A DNA stretch of 64,000 nt, taken from assembly GCF_000739875.1 (NCBI RefSeq), contig NZ_BBJR01000034.1, forward strand, positions 1-64,000, in the 5' to 3' direction. The DNA is from Comamonas aquatica NBRC 14918. Its GTDB lineage: Bacteria; Pseudomonadota; Gammaproteobacteria; Burkholderiales; Burkholderiaceae_C. A model generated the notes under the pieces. The model had not been told where the DNA came from. It was given only the letters and a program-made list of their open reading frames with translations, and did no database searches. A program made the position numbers and the translations under genes. This document shows, in pieces, positions 1 through 8,854 of the stretch (the stretch's first letter is position 1; each line of letters opens with the position of its first letter).

Positions 1-7
1 ATCATGC

Positions 8-30
8 ATTTCTGAAATTTTTTCAGAAAT
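8..30. repeat. Perfect 10-bp inverted repeat at left edge
   Basis: ATTTCTGAAA (8-17) and TTTCAGAAAT (21-30) form a perfect 10-bp stem with a 3-nt loop. It is AT-rich and could be the tail of a terminator for a gene to the left of the window. Nothing else is recognised in bases 1-196 except AT-rich leader sequence before uup. Confidence 0.4.
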
Positions 31-196
31 TCCGTCAGCAGCACTTGCTGGCGAAGACTTGCATTGTACATCGATTTGAGCTGTCTGCGCAAACCGCTGC
101 AAAATTTTTTTCAGAACTTGGCGGCAAACCACCACCCTTGAAGCAAGGAGGCGAACTATAGCACTGCTTGGCCCTGGTTTTGGAAAAGATTTTTTC

Positions 197-247
197 AACC
201 CTGACCATCCAGATGGTCAGGGTTGCGGCAGCGCTGGGCGCTGCCGC
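197..247 (+). promoter_or_regulatory. Two adjacent perfect hairpins in the uup leader
   Basis: AACCCTGACCAT (197-208) pairs with ATGGTCAGGGTT (213-224) over a 4-nt loop. Directly after it, GCGGCAGCGC (225-234) pairs with GCGCTGCCGC (238-247) over a 3-nt loop. Both stems are perfect and end 20 nt before the uup ATG at 267. No U-run follows on either strand, so they are not classic terminators. A role in mRNA stability or translational control of uup is an inference. Confidence 0.5.
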
Positions 248-266
248 CTTGGATAATGCGCACACC

Positions 267-2162
267 ATGGCATTGATTACCTTATTGGACGCCCAGCTTG
301 CGTTTGGGCACGTGGCCTTGCTGGATCACGCCAGCCTAGCGCTGGAAACGAACGAGCGCATCGGGCTGATTGGCCGCAACGGTGCGGGCAAGTCTTCCCT
401 GTTGAAAATATTGGGCGGCCTGGCGCATGCCGACGATGGCACGCTGCAGGTGCAGAACGGCGTGCGCATTGCGTATGTGCCGCAGGAGCCCGACCTGAAT
501 CCCGAGCACACGGTGTTCCAGTCCGCCGCAGAAGAGCTGGCGGCGATTGCGCAGTTGCGCGACCAGTATCTGTCGGGGGCCGACGGTGTGGACCTGGATG
601 CGCTGCAGTCCCAGATTGAGGCGCAGGATGCCTGGAACTGGGAACAACGCGTGGAGGAGACCTTGCAGCGCCTGCACCTGGATGGCCAGGCGCTGGTCGG
701 CAGCCTGTCGGGCGGCACCCGCAAGCGCGTGGCACTGGCCCAGGCGCTGGTGCTGAAGCCGGACGTGCTGCTGCTGGACGAGCCGACCAACCACCTGGAT
801 CTGGATTCGATCGAGTGGCTGGAGGATTTGCTGATCGACTTCAAGGGCAGCGTGGTCACCATCACCCACGACCGGGCGTTCCTGGACCGGATTGCCACCC
901 GCATTGTGGAGCTGGACCGCGGTCACCTGCAGTCCTACCCCGGCAACTTTGCCCAGTACCTGCTGCAAAAGGAAGAACAGCTGCAGCAGGAAGCGGTGAT
1001 CAACGCCAAGGCCGACAAGCTGCTGGCCCAGGAAGAGGTGTGGATCCGCAAGGGGGTGGAAGCCCGGCGCACCCGCAGCCAGAGCCGCATCGAACGCCTG
1101 AAGGGGCTGCGTGCCAACCGCGAGGCCCGGCGCGAGGCGCTGGGCAGCGTGAAGATGGACATTGCCAGCGGCAAGGACAGCAGCTACCAGGGCAAGATCG
1201 TGGCGGAGCTGGAAGGTGTGTCCAAGTCCTTTGGCGCCAGGACGATTGTCAAGAACTTCACCGGCACGGTGCTGCGTGGCGACAAGGTGGGGCTGATCGG
1301 CCCGAACGGCGCCGGCAAGACCACCTTGCTGAAGATGATCCTGGGTGAGCTGGAGGCCGACAGCGGCACCATCCGCCGCGGGGCCAACCTGCAGGTCGCC
1401 TACTTCGACCAGATGCGCCACCAGATCGATCTGGATGCCACGTTGGAGGACTTCATCAGCCCAGGCAGCGAATGGATCGAAATCGGCGGCAACAAGAAGC
1501 ATGTGAAAAGTTATTTGCAGGATTTCCTGTTCTCGCCCGCGCGGGCGCACTCCCCCGTGCGATCGCTGTCCGGTGGCGAGCGCAACCGCTTGCTGCTGGC
1601 CCGCCTGTTTGCGCGGCCTGCGAATGTGCTGGTGCTGGACGAGCCGACCAACGACCTGGACATCGACACACTGGAATTGCTGGAAGAACTTTTGCAGCAG
1701 TACGACGGCACGGTGTTCCTGGTCAGCCATGACCGGACCTTCCTGGACAACGTGGTCACCAGCACCATCGCCGCCGAAGGTGACGGTCTGTGGCGCGAGT
1801 ACGAAGGGGGCGTACAGGACTGGCTGCTGCAATCCAAGCGCAGCCGCGAGCTGGCCGAGCAAGCAGCCAAGCAGAGCGCCACCAAGGCGCCAGCCCCCGC
1901 CAAGGAGGACGCTGCCAAGGACAAGGCGGTACTGTCGGGCGCCAAGCGCAAGCTGAGCTACAAGGAGCAGCGCGAGCTGGAGCAGCTGCCCGACCTGATT
2001 GCATCGCTGGAAGACGAGCAGGCCCGCATCCGGCAGGAGCTGGACGACCCCAGCATCTATGCCAACGACAACGTCCGCGCCATGCAGTTGCATGCCCGCG
2101 ATGGCGAGATTGAGGAAGCGCTGATGCAGGCGCTGGAACGCTGGGAATTGCTGTCCAGCTGA
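267..2162 (+). CDS. uup: ABC-F family ATPase Uup
   Basis: This is a soluble ABC protein with two ATPase modules and no membrane segment, as in the ABC-F group that acts on ribosomes (Uup also affects transposon excision in E. coli). Module 1 has Walker A GRNGAGKSS near residues 36-44, signature LSGGTRKRVALAQAL and Walker B LLLDEPTNHLDLDS. Module 2 has Walker A GPNGAGKTT near 345-353, signature LSGGERNRLLLARLF and Walker B LVLDEPTNDLDIDT. A lysine/alanine-rich linker leads to a C-terminal coiled coil from about residue 550, which is the Uup-specific DNA-binding tail. I chose ATG 267 because MALITLLDAQLAFG is the family N-terminus. An in-frame start at 168 would translate the leader hairpins. 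Length 631 aa is normal for Uup. Confidence 0.93.
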   Translation: MALITLLDAQLAFGHVALLDHASLALETNERIGLIGRNGAGKSSLLKILGGLAHADDGTLQVQNGVRIAYVPQEPDLNPEHTVFQSAAEELAAIAQLRDQYLSGADGVDLDALQSQIEAQDAWNWEQRVEETLQRLHLDGQALVGSLSGGTRKRVALAQALVLKPDVLLLDEPTNHLDLDSIEWLEDLLIDFKGSVVTITHDRAFLDRIATRIVELDRGHLQSYPGNFAQYLLQKEEQLQQEAVINAKADKLLAQEEVWIRKGVEARRTRSQSRIERLKGLRANREARREALGSVKMDIASGKDSSYQGKIVAELEGVSKSFGARTIVKNFTGTVLRGDKVGLIGPNGAGKTTLLKMILGELEADSGTIRRGANLQVAYFDQMRHQIDLDATLEDFISPGSEWIEIGGNKKHVKSYLQDFLFSPARAHSPVRSLSGGERNRLLLARLFARPANVLVLDEPTNDLDIDTLELLEELLQQYDGTVFLVSHDRTFLDNVVTSTIAAEGDGLWREYEGGVQDWLLQSKRSRELAEQAAKQSATKAPAPAKEDAAKDKAVLSGAKRKLSYKEQRELEQLPDLIASLEDEQARIRQELDDPSIYANDNVRAMQLHARDGEIEEALMQALERWELLSS

Positions 2163-2177
2163 TTGCTCCCTTCAAAA

Positions 2178-2268
2178 AAGGAGCTGTCTGCGCAAAAAAA
2201 CAAAGGACTTCAGATAGAAAACCATCTGAAGTCCTTGTCGGAAAGGCGCTGGCAGCTCCTTTTTTTTT
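2178..2268. terminator. Double-hairpin element, bidirectional terminator between uup and cheB
   Basis: The outer stem pairs AAGGAGCTGTCTGCGC (2178-2193) with GCGCTGGCAGCTCCTT (2246-2261) with one mismatch and one G-U pair. The inner stem pairs AAGGACTTCAGAT (2203-2215) perfectly with ATCTGAAGTCCTT (2224-2236). A T-run (2260-2268) follows on the plus strand, and an A-run (2174-2179) gives a U-run on the minus strand. It lies between the convergent 3' ends of uup and cheB. The same architecture recurs at 10627, 29634 and 44456. Confidence 0.8.
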
Positions 2269-2278
2269 ATGGAAGTCC

Positions 2279-3400
2279 TTAAATGCGGTGGCGCACGTCC
2301 GGCGAGGCACGCAGCTTGCCCAGCAGCGCGTGGGCGATCTGCGTCAGCGGCAGCACCTCATCGGCCGCTCCATGGGCGATGGCTTCGCGCGGCATGCCGA
2401 AGACGATGCAGCTGGCCTCGTCCTGCACGTAGTTGTAGCTGCCCGCGTCCTTCATCTCGCGCATGGCCACGGCGCCATCGGCGCCCATGCCGGTCAGCAT
2501 GACGCCAAAGGCATTGCGCCCGGCAAACTGCGCCACGGACTTGAACAGCACCTCCACCGAGGGCTTGTGGCGGTTGACCGGCGGGGCCTGCTCATCCACC
2601 ACGGCCACGTAGTTGGCGCCGCTGCGGCTGATGGCGAACTGCTTGCCACCGGGGGCGATGTAGGCGTGGCCGGGCAGGATGCACTCGCCGTGCGTGGCTT
2701 CCTTCACCGTGATCTGGCACAGGCTGTTCAGGCGCGCGGCAAAGCTGGTGGTGAAGCCGGGGGGCATGTGCTGCGTGATGACGATGGCCGGCGCATCGGC
2801 CGGCATCTGGGTCAGCACTTCCTTGATGGCCTCGGTGCCGCCGGTGGACGCCCCGATGGCGATCAGCTTTTCCGTGGACACCCGGCCCAGCAAGGTGGCA
2901 CTGCTGACCGGCGGCTTGGCCGCGGCCGGCGCCCCTGCGGCATCGGTGCCGGCCGGTGCGGCCGCCGCCGCGGCCGGCTTGACCATGCGGTGCACGTGGG
3001 CCGTGGCGGCAATGCGGATCTTCTCGACGATCTCGTTGGACAACTGGGTCAGGCCGTTGGCCACGCCCACGCGCGGCTTGGAGACAAAGTCGACCGCGCC
3101 CAGCTCCAGCGCACGCATGGTGACTTCGGCGCCGCGCTCGGTCAGCGTGGAGATCATCAGCACTGGCATGGGGCGCAGGCGCATGATGCGGCCCAGGAAG
3201 TCGATGCCGTCCATCTTGGGCATTTCGATGTCCAGGGTGATCACATCGGGGTTCTTTTCACGGATCATCTCGCGCGCCACCAGGGGGTCGTTGGCCGTTC
3301 CGATGCACTCCATGTCGTGCTGACGATTGATGATTTCGGCCAGCAGACTGCGCACCAGCGCCGAGTCGTCGACCACAATCACCCGAATCTTCCGGTTCAT
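2279..3400 (-). CDS. cheB: Chemotaxis response regulator CheB (receptor methylesterase/glutamine deamidase)
   Basis: CheB removes methyl groups from chemoreceptor glutamates and deamidates glutamines once phosphorylated by CheA. The N-terminal receiver carries phospho-acceptor D57 in [13 protein letters not shown] and the acidic pair D11/D12. An Ala/Pro-rich linker (about 141-170) follows. The C-terminal esterase has the triad S185 (IGASTGGTE), H211 (TQHMPPGF) and D308 ([10 protein letters not shown]). Length 373 aa is typical. The gene is last in the minus-strand che operon, 16 bp after cheD, and ends at the double-hairpin terminator. Confidence 0.96.
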   Translation of the reverse strand: MNRKIRVIVVDDSALVRSLLAEIINRQHDMECIGTANDPLVAREMIREKNPDVITLDIEMPKMDGIDFLGRIMRLRPMPVLMISTLTERGAEVTMRALELGAVDFVSKPRVGVANGLTQLSNEIVEKIRIAATAHVHRMVKPAAAAAAPAGTDAAGAPAAAKPPVSSATLLGRVSTEKLIAIGASTGGTEAIKEVLTQMPADAPAIVITQHMPPGFTTSFAARLNSLCQITVKEATHGECILPGHAYIAPGGKQFAISRSGANYVAVVDEQAPPVNRHKPSVEVLFKSVAQFAGRNAFGVMLTGMGADGAVAMREMKDAGSYNYVQDEASCIVFGMPREAIAHGAADEVLPLTQIAHALLGKLRASPDVRHRI

Positions 3401-3416
3401 TCTTCTTCAACCTCTC

Positions 3417-4115
3417 TCAAAACAGGTCCACGCTACCACCGGCATTGGTCTTGGCCAGCTGCGCCGCGCTGCCGCGTGCACGCTCTTGCTCCACCAGGGC
3501 TTCGGGGTGGGCATGGGCCAGTCGCTTGACCATGGCTTTGCCGGTCATGGGGAAATAGACCACTTTGCGCGGATAAATGTCCAGCACATCTTCCGACACG
3601 ATGGGAATGCGCTCGGTATGCAGGTATTGGGTCACGAAATCGGTGTTGCGTTCCCCGACATTCATGGTGGTGAAGTTGGCCATCACCTGGCCGCCCCCAA
3701 AAATCTTGGCCTGCATGCTCTCACGCCGGGCACCCAGCTTGATCATTTCATTGATCAGCACTTCCATCGCGTACGAGCCATAACGGCCACTGACATCGTT
3801 GCTGTCGCCCTCGGGCAGCATGAAATGGTTCATGCCACCGATGTTCAGGTTGCGGTCCCACAGGCAGGCCGCAATGCAGGCCCCCAGCACCGTGCAGATC
3901 ACCATGTTCTCGCCGGTCACGAAATACTCGCCGGGCAACACCTTGACCGCGTTGTATTGGAAATGGTGATCGTAATAAAAAAACGAGGCCTCCCCCGGCT
4001 TGCGCGGGCGCTGGCGCAAACGCTCCAGTGCCGCCTGCGGCGCCGTGGCCGGTACCCCCGCACTGCGTGTGGCAACCGGGGCTGCGTGGTTCCATCCATG
4101 CGGTGTTGTGTTCAT
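3417..4115 (-). CDS. cheD: Chemoreceptor glutamine deamidase CheD
   Basis: CheD deamidates receptor glutamines; in some species it also acts with CheC. The family core is visible as CTVLGACIAACLWD followed by IGGMNHFMLPEG, giving nucleophile C80 and general base H97. ATG 4115 is chosen because GAGGG precedes it at normal spacing. A TTG 30 nt upstream is in frame but lacks support. At 232 aa it is longer than the minimal enzyme because of a basic, Pro-rich N-terminal extension of about 45 residues. The C-terminus is GGSVDLF, very like the GSIELF end of the CheZ-like protein at 8314-8760, which suggests a shared docking peptide (inference). No cheC is seen here. Confidence 0.93.
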   Translation of the reverse strand: MNTTPHGWNHAAPVATRSAGVPATAPQAALERLRQRPRKPGEASFFYYDHHFQYNAVKVLPGEYFVTGENMVICTVLGACIAACLWDRNLNIGGMNHFMLPEGDSNDVSGRYGSYAMEVLINEMIKLGARRESMQAKIFGGGQVMANFTTMNVGERNTDFVTQYLHTERIPIVSEDVLDIYPRKVVYFPMTGKAMVKRLAHAHPEALVEQERARGSAAQLAKTNAGGSVDLF

Positions 4116-4165
4116 AAGCGCACCCTCGTGATCATGGAACGGCAAAACATATGGCAGGCCTGCAT

Positions 4166-5029
4166 TCAGATCCGCTCGTACACCGTCTTGCCACGCAGCA
4201 CGAACAGGTCACGGGAATCGGTGAAGTTTTCCGCATGCCCCACAAACAGCATGCCACCGGGCTTCATCACGCGGTGGATGCGCTCCAGCACCTTGCGCTG
4301 GGTGGGTGCATCGAAGTAGATCATGACATTGCGGCAGAACACGATGTCGAACGGCTCCTTGAAGGGCCAATCGTCGCGGATCAGATTGACCTGCAGGAAG
4401 TCGATCATGCGGCGCAGCTCGGGCTTGACGCGCACCATGCCGGCATTGCTGGCCTTGCCGCGCATGAAAAAGCGCTGCAGGCGCTCCTGGCTCAGGTTCT
4501 TGACGTTCTCCATCCGGTAGATGCCGTTGGAGGCCGTGGCCAGCACCTTGGAGTCGATGTCGCTGGCCGTGAGCTTGAAGTTGGCGTTCGCGCCCAGCGT
4601 TTCCTGGGCCGTGAGCACGATCGAGTACGGCTCCTCGCCGGTCGAGGCGGCATTGCACCAGACGCGCCAGGGCGTGCCGGCCGGCTTGCTCTTGAGGTGC
4701 TGCGCCAGGATGTCGAAGTGGTGCTGCTCACGGAAGAAAGCCGTCAGATTGGTGGTCAGCGCATTCACGAACTCCTGCCACTCGCGCGCATCGCCCTGCT
4801 TTTCCAGCCACGACAGGTAGTCGTCAAAGCTTTCATGGCCGGTTTCCCGCAGGCGCCGCGACAGGCGGCTGTAGACCATGGCGTGCTTGCCATCGTGCAG
4901 GCTGATGCCGGCATGCTTGTAGATCAGCGCTTGCACCCGGCTGAAATCCGCCGAAGTCCATGCGAACTCCCGCCCTTGGGCGGCTGGGCCGGAGCCCGAA
5001 ACAGAAGCGGAGGAGGAATCTTGACGCAT
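4166..5029 (-). CDS. cheR: Chemoreceptor methyltransferase CheR
   Basis: CheR uses S-adenosylmethionine to methylate glutamates on chemoreceptors and opposes CheB. An N-terminal helical CheR_N region (about 23-95) is followed by TNLTAFFRE (93-101) and the SAM-binding motif CNAASTGEEPYS (125-136). Further down are IVFCRNVMIYFD and a C-terminal GGMLFVGHAEN typical of the family. The first 20 residues are Ser/Gly-rich and probably disordered. Length 287 aa is normal. It lies between cheW (104-bp gap) and cheD (50-bp gap) in the same operon. A hairpin at about 5089-5111 in the cheW-cheR gap may affect mRNA processing. Confidence 0.96.
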   Translation of the reverse strand: MRQDSSSASVSGSGPAAQGREFAWTSADFSRVQALIYKHAGISLHDGKHAMVYSRLSRRLRETGHESFDDYLSWLEKQGDAREWQEFVNALTTNLTAFFREQHHFDILAQHLKSKPAGTPWRVWCNAASTGEEPYSIVLTAQETLGANANFKLTASDIDSKVLATASNGIYRMENVKNLSQERLQRFFMRGKASNAGMVRVKPELRRMIDFLQVNLIRDDWPFKEPFDIVFCRNVMIYFDAPTQRKVLERIHRVMKPGGMLFVGHAENFTDSRDLFVLRGKTVYERI

Positions 5030-5133
5030 GAGAAAAGAGAGAGAAGCCCAGGCTCACACCATGGCCACAGTGCCACCAAAAATGAACAGCCCACCAGAGA
5101 GGCGGGCTGGACAGGCGAATCTGCGCACGCGGC

Positions 5134-5622
5134 TTACTCCGCGGGCGCCACCAACCCCATGTCGACGTTGGACATCAGTTTCTCGATGTCCAGCAGGATC
5201 AGCATGCGCTCGCCCACCGAGCCCAGGCCCAGGATGCAGCCGTTGTCGATGGCGCTTTCGATGTCCGGTGCGGGACGGATGGCTTCCGGCGCCAGCTCCA
5301 TCACGTCACTGACAGAGTCCACCACGATGCCGACCACGCGGTTGCGCAGGTTCAGGATGATGACCACGGTGAAGCTGTTGTACTCGACCTCGGAGCAATT
5401 GAACTTCAGGCGCATGTCCACGATGGGCACGATGGTGCCGCGCAGGTTCACGACGCCCTTGATGAACTCCGGAGCGTTCGCAATGCGCGTGGGCTGCTCG
5501 TAGCCACGGATTTCCTGCACCTTCAGGATGTCGATGCCGTACTCTTCCGCCCCCAGGCGGAAGGTCAGGTATTCGCGGGCACCGGATGCCTTGCTTTCCG
5601 CGTTCTTTCCCATGATGTTCAT
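5134..5622 (-). CDS. cheW: Chemotaxis coupling protein CheW
   Basis: CheW is the single-domain adaptor joining chemoreceptors to the CheA kinase. The CheW fold is clear from [33 protein letters not shown] and [10 protein letters not shown]. The start at 5622 has GAGGAGAAAGCA just before ATG. Length 162 aa is normal. It is the only free cheW in the window, and no chemoreceptor gene lies in this cluster, so receptors must be encoded elsewhere. Confidence 0.96.
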   Translation of the reverse strand: MNIMGKNAESKASGAREYLTFRLGAEEYGIDILKVQEIRGYEQPTRIANAPEFIKGVVNLRGTIVPIVDMRLKFNCSEVEYNSFTVVIILNLRNRVVGIVVDSVSDVMELAPEAIRPAPDIESAIDNGCILGLGSVGERMLILLDIEKLMSNVDMGLVAPAE

Positions 5623-5641
5623 TGCTTTCTCCTCAAGCGGT

Positions 5642-5660
5642 GGGCGTCAGCATGACGCCC
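5642..5660 (-). other. 8-bp hairpin in the cheA-cheW gap
   Basis: GGGCGTCA (5642-5649) and TGACGCCC (5653-5660) form a perfect stem with a 3-nt loop in the 103-bp gap between the end of cheA and the start of cheW. No U-run follows. It could be an mRNA-processing or stability element within the operon. Confidence 0.35.
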
Positions 5661-5725
5661 CTGCGCAAAAAATTGGTTGCTCGGACCGGCGCAGGCTCCA
5701 TGCACGCGCCGGCCATGCCTTCACT

Positions 5726-7855
5726 TCAACGGGTACGGCGCACCAGACTGCTGGTGTCCAAAATCAGGGCCACCGTGCCATCGCCCAGGATGGTGGCGCC
5801 CGACACATTCGGCACCTTGCGGTAGTTGCTCTCCAGGTTCTTCACCACCACCTGGTGCTGGCCCAGCAGCTCATCCACCAGCAGCGCCACGCGCGAACCG
5901 TCGGACTCGACCACCACCATGATGTCGCTGCGCTTGCTCTCCGGTGTGCGCGGCACGCCGAACACCCGCTCCAGCTCGATCACCGGCATGTACTCGTCGC
6001 GCACCTTCACCAGCTGCGAGCCCTGGGCCACGGTGCTGACGTCGGCTGCGTTCACCTGGAACGACTCGACCACCGAGGACAGCGGCAGGATGTAGACCTC
6101 TTCGCCCACCCCCACGGACATGCCGTCCATGATGGCCAGGGTCAGTGGCAAGCGGATGGACACCCGCATGCCCACGCCCTGCACGGAGTCGATTTCCACT
6201 GAGCCGTTGAGCGCGGCGATGTTCTTGCGCACCACGTCCATGCCCACGCCACGGCCCGACACGTCGGTCACCACGTCGGCGGTGGAGAAGCCGGGCGCGA
6301 AGATCAGCATCCACACCTCGTTGTCCGACATGCTGTCCGAGACGTCCATGCCACGCTCGCGGGCCTTCTTGAGGATCTTCTCGCGGCTCATGCCCTTGCC
6401 GTCGTCACGCACCTCGATGACGATGGAGCCGCCCTGGTGCGACGCTGCCAGGGTCAGGGTCCCCACTTCGGACTTGCCGGCGGCAATCCGGTCTTCCGGC
6501 ATTTCGATGCCGTGGTCCAGACTGTTGCGCACCAAGTGGGTCAAGGGGTCGGTGATCTTTTCCACCAGGCCCTTGTCCAGCTCGGTCGCCTCGCCCTGGG
6601 TGACCAGGTTGATCTTCTTGCCCAGCTTGTTGGCCAGATCGCGCAGCATGCGCGGGAAGCGGCTGAACACGGTGGACATCGGGATCATGCGGATCGACAT
6701 CACCGCTTCCTGCAGGTCCCGGGTGTTGCGGTCCAGATCGGCCAGTCCTGCCAGCAACTGCTGGTTGGCCGACGGATCCAGCGCGCGGCTGTTCTGCGCC
6801 AGCATCGCCTGGATGATCACCAGCTCACCGGCCAGGTTGATCAGCTGGTCCACCTTCTTCACTTCCACGCGGATGCTGGTGGACTCCATCTGCGCCATGT
6901 TCGGGCGCGTGGTGGTCTTGGCCGCTGCGGCCACCGGCTTGAGGGCGGGCGCACCGGGCGCGCCTTCAAAGATGCCGTAGGCCTCGGTGTCCGGCAAGGC
7001 AGCGGGCTGGTGCACCACCGCCACAGTCTCTGCCACGTCTGTAGTTTCAACTGCGGCGGCGGCGGAGGCAGCCACCAGCGCGGATGCGCCCTGTTCGGTG
7101 ATCTGCACCTGTTCCTTGGCCACATGGAAGGCCATCAGGTCCAGCAGGTCGTCATCGGTGGAATGGGTCTGCACCGCGAACAGCCGTGTCTGGGCTTCGT
7201 CGCAAGGCAGGTCCTCGATGCTGCCCAGGCCGGGGATGTCGCGGAACAGCTCCTTGATGGATTCGACGGACTCCAGCACCTCGACCGGGCCGATCTTGAT
7301 GCGCAGGTGGCGCACGCCGCCCGGCACGGCAGCCGCCACTGGGGCGGGTGCTGCGACGGGGGCCGGAGCGGGTGCAGGGGCCGGCGCCACGGGTGCGACC
7401 ACCGGGGCAGGCGCCGCCACCACGGCCGCGGCGCCATCGCCGGCAGCCAGCCGCGTGATGCGCTGCACCAGATCGGCGGTGGACATGGCCTCGCCCTCGC
7501 CGCCCGCCTGGTGGCGCGCCAGCAGGCTGCGCGAGGCATCCGCCGATTCCAGCAGCACATCCACCATTTCCGGCACCGGGGTGATTTCATGGCGGCGCAA
7601 ACGGTCCAGCAGCGACTCCATCTTGTGCGTCAGCTCGGCCACGTCGGTGAAACCGAAGGTCGCCGATCCCCCCTTGATCGAGTGGGCACAACGGAAAATG
7701 CCGTTGAGCTCTTCGTCATTGGCTGCATCCAAGTCCAGATTCAGCAGCATCTGCTCCATCTGGTCGAGGTTCTCCCCCGCCTCTTCGAAGAAGATTTGGT
7801 AGAACTGGGTCAGATCGAAATCCGTCTCTGATCCGCCGTTGTGTGTATCCGCCAT
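5726..7855 (-). CDS. cheA: Chemotaxis histidine kinase CheA
   Basis: CheA is the central kinase that phosphorylates CheY and CheB in response to receptors. Domains in order: Hpt (P1) with phospho-acceptor H58 in CAHSIKGGS; an Ala/Pro-rich linker of about 50 residues; a P2-type CheY/CheB-binding region beginning VRHLRIKIGPVEV; a second linker; dimerisation domain (ESTSIRVEVKKVDQLINLAG); HATPase with N-box LVRNSLDHGIE and G-boxes DDGKGMS and GRGVGMDVV; C-terminal CheW-like P5 ending SSLVRRTR. Length 709 aa. The long low-complexity linkers are normal for high-GC betaproteobacteria. It lies 42 bp downstream of cheY1. Confidence 0.96.
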   Translation of the reverse strand: MADTHNGGSETDFDLTQFYQIFFEEAGENLDQMEQMLLNLDLDAANDEELNGIFRCAHSIKGGSATFGFTDVAELTHKMESLLDRLRRHEITPVPEMVDVLLESADASRSLLARHQAGGEGEAMSTADLVQRITRLAAGDGAAAVVAAPAPVVAPVAPAPAPAPAPVAAPAPVAAAVPGGVRHLRIKIGPVEVLESVESIKELFRDIPGLGSIEDLPCDEAQTRLFAVQTHSTDDDLLDLMAFHVAKEQVQITEQGASALVAASAAAAVETTDVAETVAVVHQPAALPDTEAYGIFEGAPGAPALKPVAAAAKTTTRPNMAQMESTSIRVEVKKVDQLINLAGELVIIQAMLAQNSRALDPSANQQLLAGLADLDRNTRDLQEAVMSIRMIPMSTVFSRFPRMLRDLANKLGKKINLVTQGEATELDKGLVEKITDPLTHLVRNSLDHGIEMPEDRIAAGKSEVGTLTLAASHQGGSIVIEVRDDGKGMSREKILKKARERGMDVSDSMSDNEVWMLIFAPGFSTADVVTDVSGRGVGMDVVRKNIAALNGSVEIDSVQGVGMRVSIRLPLTLAIMDGMSVGVGEEVYILPLSSVVESFQVNAADVSTVAQGSQLVKVRDEYMPVIELERVFGVPRTPESKRSDIMVVVESDGSRVALLVDELLGQHQVVVKNLESNYRKVPNVSGATILGDGTVALILDTSSLVRRTR

Positions 7856-7897
7856 TTGGGTTCCTATCTTTTTCTCAGCTTCCGCACGAACTCGTCT

Positions 7898-8260
7898 TTA
7901 GCGAATCACCTTCTGTATCACTTCGATCAAGCGGTTGGGGTCGAATGGCTTGACCAGCCAGCCGGTCGCACCGGCGGCCTTGCCTGCTTGCTTCATCTGG
8001 TCGCTGGACTCCGTGGTCAGGATCAGGATGGGCGTGTTCTTGAACCGTGGATGCTCGCGCAGGCGCTTGGTCAGGCCGATGCCGTCCAGGCGCGGCATGT
8101 TCTGGTCCGCCAGGATCAGGTCCACATGCTGCGCTTCCGCCTTCTCCAGGGCGTCCATGCCGTCCACCGCCTCCACCACCTTGTAGCCAGCCCCTGTCAA
8201 TGTGAAGGAGACCATTTTTCGCATGGATGGTGAATCATCAACGGCTAGGATCGAGTGCAT
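7898..8260 (-). CDS. cheY: Chemotaxis response regulator CheY (copy 1)
   Basis: This is a single-domain receiver (120 aa) expected to carry the CheA signal to the flagellar switch or to serve as a phosphate sink. Acidic pair D8/D9, phospho-acceptor D52 in LILADQNMP, the Thr of ILTTES and the Lys of WLVKPF are all present. I chose ATG 8260 (MHSILAVDDS) because GGAG lies at proper spacing; an earlier in-frame start at 8317 would add an unlikely Pro-rich leader. It is clearly diverged from the second CheY at 43279, and the two may differ in their affinity for FliM. Confidence 0.94.
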   Translation of the reverse strand: MHSILAVDDSPSMRKMVSFTLTGAGYKVVEAVDGMDALEKAEAQHVDLILADQNMPRLDGIGLTKRLREHPRFKNTPILILTTESSDQMKQAGKAAGATGWLVKPFDPNRLIEVIQKVIR

Positions 8261-8313
8261 GTAAGGCTCCAACGGAGTTTTAAGATGTGAATGGATCAGA
8301 CTTGGGGGATGGG

Positions 8314-8760
8314 TCAAAACAGCTCTATTGAACCAGCATCCATCTCGCTTTGGGTCACAGGATTGGGCCGCTCAGGTTGCATCGCCATCACGGGGGCCTC
8401 CAACTCCTCATCCTCGCGCCCCATGGTCTCGGCAGCAATGCGGAAAGCGCAGCCCTGCAGCACCTGGGTGGTGTGCACGATCAGCTGGGACGCCATATCG
8501 TGAAACTGCAGCTCGGTGACGGCATTGCGCAGCGCCGCGCGCGCGGCCACCACAGTGGGGGAGTCGTCTGCCGCATTGTCCGACAGCAGGACGTTGGCCT
8601 CGCCAAATCGCGCAAGCAAATTGGACGTGGCATGATTGAGCAACCCTTCCAGGCGATGCAGGTCACGCATGACGACCAGCAGCGAATCCTGTAATTCGGC
8701 AGCAACCATGACAGGCACCTGCACAGCAGGTTCTGCAGACGGTGTTTGCGGTGGTTGCAT
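8314..8760 (-). CDS. Small CheZ-like protein, candidate CheY phosphatase
   Basis: This 148-aa soluble, mostly helical protein heads the che operon, 53 bp before cheY1. Residues 84-94 read LQFHDMASQLI, matching the CheZ active-site helix of this genome (AQDFHDLTGQVI, D138/Q142) with D88 and Q92 in the same D-x3-Q spacing. In CheZ these residues attack the CheY acyl-phosphate. The predicted layout (long helix, catalytic helix, acidic tail) is a shortened CheZ. It ends in GSIELF, close to the CheD C-terminus. That it binds or dephosphorylates CheY1 is inference. The alternative is a structural chemotaxis accessory protein without catalysis. It has no signal peptide or membrane segment. Confidence 0.75.
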   Translation of the reverse strand: MQPPQTPSAEPAVQVPVMVAAELQDSLLVVMRDLHRLEGLLNHATSNLLARFGEANVLLSDNAADDSPTVVAARAALRNAVTELQFHDMASQLIVHTTQVLQGCAFRIAAETMGREDEELEAPVMAMQPERPNPVTQSEMDAGSIELF

Positions 8761-8854
8761 CGTTTCTCCAAGATGGGTGAACCTCTAGCATGCTGGCCCA
8801 ACATGCGTTTGCCTGTGGCACGAAGGATTCAACCCCCCGAAAGTTTGTTCCAAG

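Noticed and set aside
336-2093. 585-codon open frame antisense to uup
   Set aside because: Mirrors the high-GC third-position bias of uup; low-complexity Leu/Gln/Gly/Val composition and no recognisable domain.
4151-5503. 450-codon plus-strand frame over cheR and cheW
   Set aside because: Antisense of well-defined genes; His/Gln/Leu-rich translation without motifs.
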